Below are positions 1 to 10,800 of a DNA stretch of 64,000 nucleotides, one piece after another (position 1 is the first letter of the stretch; the number at the start of each line of letters is the position of its first letter). Source of the stretch: Acanthaster planci (lineage: Eukaryota > Echinodermata > Asteroidea > Valvatida > Acanthasteridae); the NCBI RefSeq assembly GCF_001949145.1, contig NW_019091420.1:481539-545538 (forward strand), written 5' to 3'. The position numbers and the translations under genes were made by a program. Below the pieces are notes generated by a model, which worked only from the letters and a program-made list of their open reading frames with translations, was not told the DNA's origin and did no database searches.

Positions 1-332
1 TAGGCTTTCGAGCTTTCCGGTCAATCATGGTCATCATGCACACGGAGGAAGGACCATGTTCATCATGTCATCAGGGTTTTGGCGGTCAAAACTTACCCAT
101 GTAAACCGTGGGGTCCGACATGCAGATGGAAGGAGTTCCATATATCGATACGCCTATACGGACGCCACTTGACACCCCGTGCACAGACCCTATGAGACTG
201 GTCTGAAAAATTCTAAGTGACTTGGGTACTTTCATGACTTTCCCTCCAAAGTGCTCCAAAAATTTATGGACATTTGTTTTTGCTTTCTGATGGTTAAGTA
301 GGGGGCCTAATCATGGTAGGCCTATAATTCGG

Positions 333-533
333 GCACACGAACATCCGGGAGTCTTGCAAAATGGTAGTAGCCTATGCAAACAACTAGGCCTACAATAAAC
401 ATGCACGTACATGTATGTATTGATCAAAGAAACGTGGTGCACGCATATATGTACGTGGCCATGGTTGCTGCTTTTAACAATTACTAGGGCCTACCCAACA
501 TTTTGCGAGAGTCCCGGATGTTCATGCCTCCCC
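333..533. repeat. Foldback (inverted) repeat upstream of TMCO3
   Basis: About 42 bases at 333-374 (containing GAACATCCGGGAGTC and GCAAAATG) recur inverted at 488-532 with few mismatches. An outer pair sharing TATACGGACGCCA occurs near 155 and, inverted, near 565, so the original element may span about 130-600. No coding capacity is seen. A decayed MITE is the simplest reading. Confidence 0.5.
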
Positions 534-949
534 ATAGGTCACTGTCGGGAATAATTACTGGCGTCCGTATATGGGACTCTTCCTTCAAAGAAAAACAGCT
601 GAACCAGTTATTGGCAATGACCACCAAAATGGTTATTCTAGTCACTTCGCCTGAATTCGCCCACAACCATGACTGACAACCACTTTGCCCACAACCACTT
701 CAGTCTTGACCCATTTGCCTCTTCACCCGTCTGCCTCTTTGCCCATACAATGTATCACGTTGCCAATCTGTCACTTCGCCCACATGCTCTTCCTTTAACT
801 TAAGACTAAACAAAAAAGACCTAATTTAAAATGTGAAATAACCACCACTCTGCCACCTCGGATGCCAATATCATTGCATGCTTTACGAGACAATGACTTA
901 TTCCTAGTGTCAGCTGGTGCTCTACCTGGACATGAAGTGACGTGGGGGC

Positions 950-1070
950 GAAGTGGCAGATGGGCGAAGTGGCAGTTGGGTGAAGTGGCAGTTGGGCAAA
1001 GTGGCAGTTGGGTGAAGTGGCAGTTGGGTAAAGTGGCAGATGGGCGAAGTGGCAGTTGGGTAAAGTGGTT
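950..1070. repeat. 16-bp minisatellite
   Basis: Seven consecutive 16-bp units of the form GAAGTGGCAGTTGGGT, each with 0-3 changes, run from 950 to 1061 and then decay. Related motifs in the opposite orientation (CACTTCGCCCAC and similar) lie between 640 and 790, so the array has degenerate inverted partners on its left. Confidence 0.85.
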
Positions 1071-1408
1071 GTATTTGAGGTACATGGGCAAAGTGACTCT
1101 CATCAGCAGAGCGTTACTGTTACGCCTTAGCAGAGCCAGGAAGCATGACCTGGTCTAGGCTGTCATAAGCTGATACAGTCATCATGACGCATGCTATTCC
1201 TACATCATCTGACTGAGGCCATGGTGTATGGCACACTTGCTGGAATGCTTGTTCTGGTCCAGCTAAGGCACTATAGTTGGGACGGTACCAACTAGAGTTG
1301 GGTTGGGATGTAGCAACTCAGTTTCCTGCTGAAATTTGTGTAAATTCTTCTTGATGCATGCAGTAGATTGTTCCATCAGTTCATTGAACGATTCTACTTG
1401 TAAATGCT

Positions 1409-1879
1409 ATGGCTGGACGTAAACTGCTCTTCCTGCTTTCTGCTTGTGCCCTCCTGGCCTGCTGCCCCGCCTCGGGCAAGAATCCAAAGAGGCCTCCCAG
1501 TGCCGACAGGAGCCAGGAGGTGGCCAAGCAGGTCATCAAGATCCACCGAGGCAAGGAGCCCGGCGTCAGCGTGGGAGGGAGAACCAACCTTGGGGCCACG
1601 GGCAACCAGACCTCTAAGGAGGCAGCGGCACTGCTGATGATGAGGACCCTGGACGGCTGGCTGGGCAACTCCTGCCAGGCCCTGTCGGCCCTGAAGCAGA
1701 CCAAGGAGCTGGTCATCCGCAAGCTGGACCGCACCATCGCCGAGGTGCAGCGGGACAAGACAGTGGAGCGGGCGGAGAAGCTGTTCCGGATCCACATGTT
1801 TGAGATCTTCCAGCGGGAGCTGAACGAGAGCGAGGATGCCATCCTGATGTCCATCAACGGACTGAAGAGAGCACTGGAG
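1409..1879 (+). CDS. TMCO3: TMCO3 exon 1 (residues 1-157)
   Basis: Encodes the signal peptide and the start of the coiled-coil region. The start ATG has G at -3 and +4 and an in-frame stop 24 bases upstream. The exon ends in GAG before the donor GTTAGT, phase 0. An N-glycosylation sequon (NQT) lies near residue 68 and another (NES) near residue 139, fitting a lumenal or extracellular N-terminal part. Confidence 0.92.
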
Positions 1880-4800
1880 GTTAGTGGAAGCCCGTGCTGC
1901 TGGCATTCAGTCACAGCTTATCACTTTGAAATGCTGGTGTGGAATCGATACAAAATAATCACACAATTTGACCCTTGAAACCAAGTCACAGCCTGGTGCA
2001 AAGGTTATGGTTCCGGTACTAGAGCTGCCGATTTGGAGATCCTTATTCAATACCTGGCTGTAGAGGGCATTTTGAAATTTTTACGCCACCCAAAAAGTTA
2101 TGGGATTATCCTTTTGCATTTGTTAGGTCAGTACCAGCTTTTGCTCCTTGCACCTGAAGCAGTTGTAAATTCTAAGACTAAACAAGTTTCCATAGCACGT
2201 ACATACATGTGTACACTCTTTCTGAGAATGTGTGCTTGGGATTTTTCAAAGTGAAAAAGAAAGCCTTGTTGGTTATGAGATTTGTACCTAAGGCAAATTT
2301 TATCTGACTAAAAGTCAGAACACATTACAAAGTTTTAAAAAATTAATACTAAAAAAGTAATTCTTTTCAATTAACCATATCATCATTATGGTGAATTTCA
2401 TTTAGCATACAACTGTATCCTGAGTCCATTTAATTCCTTTGTGCTGTATTTCCCACATTTGTCAGCAGTAAGTGTGAAGCGGGGTAGTGAGAGTACCACA
2501 TCTCACAGAGCTTGGAATTTCCTTGGTTATTTGCTGACTTTAACCCCTTCGCGCCGGGAATTTCTTCCCAAAAGCCGACTCCAAGAATTCCAGCCTCACT
2601 TGGCCACGAACACGTTTTTGCCCTGCGTGCTCTGCACACTTTGAATTATACGGTGAAAAGGCTGATTGTTCGGTGGCATGCGGCTCTACTCATGCTTCCA
2701 CATTCCCGTTGCCTCTTTTCAAAGTGGGGACTATTGTGAGGCTGGTGATAATGATGAAAATTCGGTCTTTTCATTTCTGGGCTACACACAAAGGCCAATC
2801 ACCACATATACAAGAGCCAGGGTCTGCCTTCTTTCACCGTGTTCGCTCGAGCGCGGGCCAAGAATAATAGCTGAAAAGCGGGCTGAGGATTTCAATTTTT
2901 ACGATGTGTCTAGCCGCGTCCCGGCGCGAAGGGGTTAAGGCCGATTCGTACTTGCCACTGAAAGCAGACACCGAGACAATTAGGTCACATCAGATCAAAT
3001 ATTCACAGTGCGAAATAACTACAGTTGTGTGCATCTCAATTTGAGCGAATTTCATGGCAAACTGTTTTGCAACAACAAGCTCGCTTTGTTGATGCATCCA
3101 CTTTGCGTACAGACCGGCCTTGACCTGTCGTGCATCCCGCCTCTGCCACCAATTTCAGGGCAACTACAAGGACGTGCTGAACATGAAGGAGAGCAGCCGG
3201 CAGCGGCTGCAAGCCCTGCGAGAGGCCACGCTCCGGGAGGAACTGGAGTATAACGACATCTTGGCCGCTGAGAAGCACCAGAAGGCCTACCAGGAGCACC
3301 TGCGGCACTACAGCAATGCGTCCCTGGCCCGCCGCAGCAAGGTGGAGGCCATCCTGGACGAGATTCTCTCGGACGTGGCCGAGGCCGCCGACAACCTGGA
3401 GAACAGGATCGGGGAGCACGTCTTTGACCAGTCTAAACAGGTAAGCCAGAGAAAACGGGTTCACACATTGGTGAGATATTTGGCCTAGTGGTTCAAGGTT
3501 AGTAGCCTCTGATTATAGATCAGGTGTTCGAATCCTGGCAGGTTGTTACGTGTTGTGACCTAGAGCAAATCGCTTATGTATAACGCACACGGGAAACCAA
3601 TTTTCGTGGGTTTTTTGATGCAATGATGCAGTGCAGTGATCAGCTCAGCTCATGAAACTTGGAGTCTATCATGTCTTCACACTGATACTGACTCACAGTA
3701 GTTAATTGAAATAATTAAATGTAAGTTTCACTAAATGGCGTCACTTCCTACGGATTGACATTTGAGATCGGCATTTTAGACGTCAAATTTTCATGATGCG
3801 TGTCAGCTTTGCCCTACTGCGAAAATATGGGGATCAACTCGCATGCATGTATGGAACATTTGCACATTACGCACACTCGCATGTGAACCGTAGTGGCATG
3901 ATAAAGCAGAAGTAAGTTTCCTACAAAGATGGTGCCCCGTGAGAGCAATCTATGTATAGAGCTTTCCCTGACACCAACCGATCTTAAAGCGCTCTACAAT
4001 TACAGTTATTATCAGACCAGTTGAAAGCCTATACCACTGCACGTCTTGTTTTTGCCCTCACAAGTGTCCATCTATACACTTGGGTTCAGAGAGAGTCTCG
4101 TAGGGGTAAGTGACTTGCACTAGGCCAGTCTATGTTACCAGCTGCCGGATTCATACCCCCCACCCTCTGATCCCTGGGCCACCCTCCCCAATCGGACACT
4201 TGTGCTCGGAACCTTCCCGAGCGTATCTGAAATCTGTCATTGTGTATATGTACATGTAGGAAACAAGGGGCACCTCCTTGTCAATTGGAACTTCTAGGAG
4301 CATCAAGACCCATACAAAAATCTTACGAAACTGTACCAAAGTTTGAAGAATCTTGAACGTGGAAGACGTCAAGGGTTAAGGTCCTCATTTACTTTTCAAC
4401 CTGGGTAGGCCAAAGGAGCACACGTGGAAGCCGTGGTTCGCCTGGATGATGAGGATATTGTGAAAGTACGCCGAGCCAACGGCGCCCACCAGGTGAGCAG
4501 GCAGCAAGGGATGAGCCACCTGATCGACGCCAGCGACAACCAGTACGTTTTGGCCAAGCCCAAGGACACCACAGTGCCCCTGGAGGACCACCACTTGCTG
4601 CAGGTGAGAGGATTCACAGAATGGACCCCGGCAACAGTTTTGAGCTAGAAACATGGTGTGAACTTAAACTCCAGTTTTCACATGAGGTACCTCATACCCT
4701 TTTCAAGATGCGATGGCATTGTGTACATTCCAACGAAAATTGGTAACTCACACTCCATGTTGTACAGACTAATCTAGCAATCAGAATCAGAAGCCATTAC

Positions 4801-7800
4801 TGTGGTGGGAGGACCTTCATGTGGTGGTTATATCTGCATGTCAAGTACCTGTCTGAACAATCGGATGTTTAGAAATTTTGCCAAATGCACCTTTAGTTTA
4901 AGAATGCATGCAACATGCACATTAATATAGTACCACTATAGATGAGCCTATGGATATGTTGAACACCAACTGCTTCTCAATACACCAGGCTCCCATGACG
5001 AGACAGTATGGGTTTGTGCACATTCAAATGAAAACTGGTCATTTATACATTGTGTACTGTATGCATGAACTAAGCATTAAAGTTCATGTCTGTGCAGAAC
5101 TTAGGGATAGGTGCATTATTAGGAAGTATTAAGTGTCATTAGTGGAGACCTGACTATATACTCATTCCTCATTTTGGCAGATAAAATTTGGCATGAAAGG
5201 TAAACAGGTGTGTAACAGCAAGCTCATCAGAGAAGGATTAACAGCCAGAAAGATACCGGCTACTTATTCCTCACTTTGATAGATCAAGCTGTGTTGGTTA
5301 GAATACTTAGAGACATGACTATGTTGATTCGTCTTGATTAATGTTTACCAAGGACATCCTGCTGTTGTCCATCCTGGCCTTCCTGTGTGGCTGGATGTGT
5401 CTGTCACTTGGCCTGCCCACCATGTTCGGCTACACCATGGCCGGGGTCATCCTAGGGTCGTCCGGACTCAACCTGATCAAAGTAAGGCCACAGCCGAAAG
5501 ACTGGCCACCGCTGTCAATGGCCAGGGCTTCCATGGCTACACATATCATTCCCAGTCATAGCCACAACGTTTAGACAAAGTCTAAGGTTCACAACCTCAT
5601 TAAGTGAGCAAAAGCAACACACAGAAACATCTGAAATCTCATCGGTGACTGCCACACCCTCCGTGTACTCTGAATGGCCTCGTTCTCAAGTGTGCAACAT
5701 GCATATATTTTAATGAAGTTCAGAGGTCATCAAAACAATTATACACTAACTGGTTGAACAACTGAAAAACCATAACCAACCTCTTGTTTACTTTTGAAAG
5801 GTGAGTCTTGCAATGTTTGAATTCTCTTTGTAAATCAATCAAAAACTTGCTTTCATGAGGCCTAAAAATATATCCAAAGATCAGTTCTTTAAGCAATTTT
5901 GTTCAGAAAGATTGTTAAATTGGTCTCTGTACTGTCCTGTGACATTGATCCATTTCCACCGCTACAGTAGTCTCTACAGTTGACCTTTGCTCCCTTCCCC
6001 CCCCCCCCAACAGGCTTTGGTGCAGTTTGAGACGTTGGGAGAATTTGGCGCTTTCTTCATTCTGTTCACAGTTGGCTTGGAATTCTCGCCGGAAAAAATC
6101 AAGAAGGTATGACGTGGTGTGGTCTTTCATCTTTCATTACTTCCCATTGAATTGATTCTGTCCTCTGCTTTTGCACATTAAGTGTTTTTTACTTTTAAAA
6201 AGTACATATTTTCCTCAAGAGAAATTGAGTTATGATTCATTCATTTTGGATAATATTTAATAATGATGATGAACTGTGCAAATTATTACAATATTTTTTG
6301 GGGGGGGGTGGGTGGCAGTGTTGTATTCGAGTCCATCACAAGTTCCTGTTAGTCCATTCACAAGTCATTCAGTCTTAAGCCAATTCACAAGCTATTCAAA
6401 TGAGCTGTGACAAAAGCATTCTTTTGTCATTGTTCACCCTGTTACTTATGACTGGCCTTGCGAAGCACGGACGTATATAAAAAAAAACGGGACTTGCAAC
6501 GCCTCTGTATGAAATTGAAGCCAACCGGCGGCCATTTTACCGAGCGCAGGTTGGCTCGCTTCTATTGACGTCAGGGAGAACAAAGGCGGGCATTGCCAGG
6601 CAAGCTTTGTATTCGGCTCGGTAAAAAGGCCGCTAGTGGATTCAATGATCTCTATAAGCTGATTAAAGGCATTGCAAGTCCAAATTTGTTTATACACATC
6701 CGTGTTGTGAAGGGACTTGTGACTGGACTTGTGAAGGAAGTTGTGACTGGACTTGTGACTGGACTTGTGAAGGGACTTGTGACTGGCCTTGCAAAGGGAC
6801 TCGTGACTGGACTTGTGATGGACTTGAATGCAACCCGGGGGTCGAAAGCAAGAGAAATACTCTCTGCATTTTTCCTCCGATTCGACCTCTTCCCCTTTCT
6901 CCCTACCATCTGCTCCAGGTTTGGCGTATCGCCGTGTTTGGCAGCATCGCCATGACCGTTATCATGATCGTGTTTGGCGTGGTCTTTGGCTACATCGTGA
7001 ATATCATCCCAGGCGAGAGCGCCTTCATCGCTGCCTGTCTGTCCCTGTCCAGCACCCCCCTGGTGGTCAAGTTCCTGGGCGTCGGACACCCCAAAGATGA
7101 CAAAGACATTGGTGAGACAACCCCCGTTAGATTCAATTCAGAAGTTTGAGGAAGGAGTATTGGACTTTTGTAAGGGAGGGGTGGGGACAGACCTTCACAG
7201 AGGGGAGCAATTCACCGTGACAGATTCCCCTCTTCCTCTTCCCTTTTTCTTAAATTTGCTATGAATTTTGGGTTGCCCAAGAAAATACTTATCCATAACT
7301 GCAAGTTGAAAACCTGTTAGATGTGGTGAATCTGGTTTAGACACGGGACGTAATAGCAAGCGAGTCACAAGAACCCAGGGCCAACTTCTCTCTCTTTTGA
7401 ACAATTTCGGACAAGAAGCTCTTCTTTTTTCATTTATCCCAGTCCTTGCACCTCAGGAAAGCACATCGTGTTTAGTAAAACTAAAGGGCCTTAAGGCTTT
7501 TTCCTTTTTTTTCCCACCATGAAAGATTTCAAGTTCTGTGACATTCCGAAAGTAGTTATACCAACTTGTCACTCATTTTGTTTGGTTGGGTAAAGATGCC
7601 GAAACTCTGTGTGAAATACATTTCTTTGATTCACTTGCATGCCTATTATGCCAGAATTATGGCTGAGCTCAATCCTACCACATCATTCCAACCTCGCTTG
7701 GGAGATGTTGATCGATCTTGGAAGATCAGTGCTGAGCTGTTTTTATTTTTTAACCCCCCCCTCTCTTTCTCGCCCAGCGACGGACACAAGCGAGTTCGAG

Positions 7801-10800
7801 TACAGCTCCACCCTGCTAGGGATCCTCGTGATGCAGGACGTGCAGCTGGGCCTGCTGGTGGCCATCCTGCCGGCCCTGGCCGGCGTGGAGACGGCCTCGG
7901 CCGCCGGCCTCAGCCCCAAGGTAGGGGACCAGGACACGGCCAGCCTGGTGGTGGATTTCTTCAGCATGGTCTTCCTCCTGACAAGAGTCTTGCTGGGTGA
8001 GCTTAAACACTGTTTATACCGAGCTTCCTTGTCGTCAGGGATGTGGATGCTGTTGGCAGTTGCAGAAATCCAGGTTGATTGTAGTTTCAAATAGAGGCGG
8101 TGCGTGGGAGCCATCTTTAGGCTTGGATGGTGCCGCATCTTTTTTAATACTGCTGTATTCATGATGAAAATACCTCGATATGCACTAATACCGTGATATT
8201 CTTTAAAGCGTGATATCAGGTGTGCGTCATCAAAAAGCAGCTACGATAAGCGGCAACGTTCACTGGGAATGTCAACAACTATTTCTGACTTCCGGTCGGA
8301 CTCTAAAGCTATACCTCCTGGGGGGAGGGGAGTTAACCCCCATTGCTACGCCACCGTCTGCTTGATGTCAACAGTAACACTCTAGCTCATTAAGCAGCAT
8401 TTAGTTCTATCAGCCAAACTTTCAAATCAGCCAATCATTCAAAGCTTGAAGCAAAATCATTCACGGTGCCACTTCTGGTGTTTTTGGCGTTCGTTTTCAG
8501 CCGTCGGCGCGGTGGTCCTGCTCAGCTTTGCCGTGACCCACTACGTCATGCCCTTTGCCATGCAGAAGCTGCGCTCGTCGGGCAGCAAGGAGATCATGAT
8601 CATGGGCAGCGTGGCCCTGGCATTCAACATGCTCATGGTAAGCCAATCTTGCTTCACGTGGCTCCAATTTGGCCTCGGAACGACACGCAGGCTTTTAACC
8701 CCTTCGCGCCGGGAGATGGCAAACACCGCGGCTCTGTGGGAGGATTAGTGCATACCACACATACGTTCCATTCATCATGCACCTGCGGTTTCAATGTGGG
8801 CCTGCTGCTGGACAGGGCTTTGCATACCAGGCATACCGCAGCCCAGCAGCCGTGGTCAAAAGAATCCCGGCATGAAGTGGTTAACATCTGGACATACTGT
8901 TTTTCAACCTCATCATTAAATCTAATTTCCAATTTTAAAGAAATCTCACCGAAAATAAAAAAAATTGAAAAAGCAGACTTCAAGATAATTGTAATTTCCC
9001 CCGTCTTTTTGTTGTTTTCAAAATTCTCTTTTTTTGTGAGAATGGCCTACGATGACGAGGCCTACCAGCCTTGGACCACATTTCACATCTCTCTGTCGAC
9101 TCCCCCCCCCTCCTCCCAGATCACAGACCTGCTGGGCGTGTCCATGGAGCTGGGCTGCTTCCTGGCGGGTGTCATCCTGAGCTCCATGGGCCACGCCACG
9201 GCGGAGGAGATCCGGGGCCTGGTGGAACCCATCCGGGACTTCTTTGCCGCCCTCTTCTTTGGTGCCATCGGTGAGCCCGTGTGACACTTGGACAGCGTTG
9301 TTCAAATTGTCTTTTGTATTGTCAGTAAATTGAGTCCATTGCAAGTTTCTTCGCGATTTCAGTTACAACTCCTTTCGCAGAGCAGTAAAATGGTGAACAC
9401 CAACAAAGGAATGCTGTAGTCATAGTTATTTATATATTTTTATTTATTTACCAATTTCTGAGTATGTCAAGGGTTGTGGGAAAGACTAGTAGCCTGTTGA
9501 AATCGCTCCCCGAATAGGCAAATTACAATTGTCATGAAAAGATACAATAAAAATTTTGGTAACAAGGAATTGAAGTGGAAGAGTTCAATGCCATAAGGCA
9601 TTCGCACAATATTCAATATTACACCGTATTCATCAACAAAGACAAAAATGACAAGGACAAAGAGACAAGCAGGGGGTGAAGGGATGTGCCCAGGAGCACA
9701 ACTCATGGCCAGCACCTGGATTCGAGCCCCACACCCTCTGATCCCGACGAATGAACCCCGACCACGAGGCCATCTTCCCCTCTGAGCTATAGCTCAGTTG
9801 GATGGGGTTTTTTGCTTTTTTTCCTCTAAACTTTTGAAAAACTGACATTTATTTGTTTTTGTTTGCAGGACTTCACGTCTTCCCTTCTTTCGTCTTTTAC
9901 GAGCTGACGTTTTTGACGAGCCTGACACTGATAGTGGTCGCGATGAAGGTAAGCCAGCCTTGTGGCGGTGTTAAGGCAGAAATAACACGGCTTCACGCGA
10001 GTGAGCAGGAGGTCTTGAGTTGGAGTTGCACCCGATTCTCAGCTTGTGGAAAACATGGAGTGCACTTGCTATGGAACATTAGGTATTAACCCCAACAGTC
10101 CCAAATCCTCCAATTCCAACACGATTTTACATACACCGTTGGGGGGTCGAGGTAAAAAAGGGCACATCTTAAACCATAATATTTGGTACCACCAAAATGC
10201 AACAGTCAGTCAACATCAGTGGAAAAGGGGCTAGGGTATAAGCACAGAATCCAATTAATTTCGACATAATGCAGCATTTTATAAGCTCTGATTTTGCGTC
10301 AGGCAGGTGTTCATTTTTCTAGTGGCCTTTATGCCCTTTGCCAGAAAACACCAAGTCTCGTGAGGGGCAGTGAACACCCAATGTAAAAATTAACAGCATG
10401 TCGCGGTCAAAATAGACCCAACTTGAAACGACTTTGACCAGTTTGCGGGATGGAACTTACCACAGTGCCTCAAATCTAAATTTACCTCCCTGCCAAGTGT
10501 GAGCAGGCCTAGACACCCCTTCTGGATTTTGTTTCCAGCGTCTTGGTGTACGTGTAAGTCTCTTTCCCAAATAGGCTACCAGAGCCGCAACGAAGTCTGT
10601 CTTGCGCGTACCTAGACGCAACATTCAAACAGCCCTGAATTTCTCTTTCGGTCACTCCCCTGCACCCCCCCAGTTTTTCACGGCCATCTTTGTCCTCGGA
10701 ATCTTCCTTCCCCTGAGCAACCGGCACATCAAGTGGATCGTGGCCTCAGGGCTGGCCCAGGTCAGCGAGTTCTCCTTCGTTCTCGGGAGCAGGGCCCGGC

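Larger units (their letters stand above)
1..1408 (+). promoter_or_regulatory. TMCO3 upstream / 5' UTR region
   Basis: No coding exon is recognised here. The stretch holds a foldback repeat (about 333-533), scattered minus-oriented relatives of the 16-bp minisatellite (about 640-790), the minisatellite itself (950-1070) and a short block at 1270-1310 resembling the ends of the foldback element in the TSC22D intron. The TMCO3 start at 1409 has G at -3 and G at +4, and an in-frame TGA lies at 1385-1387, so the 5' UTR ends at 1408. I cannot place a transcription start or a TATA box with confidence. Confidence 0.4.

Noticed and set aside
1381-1914. Long antisense open frames over TMCO3 exon 1
   Set aside because: They are by-products of GC-rich codons on the opposite strand. 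The sense strand has the conserved protein, signal peptide and splice donor.
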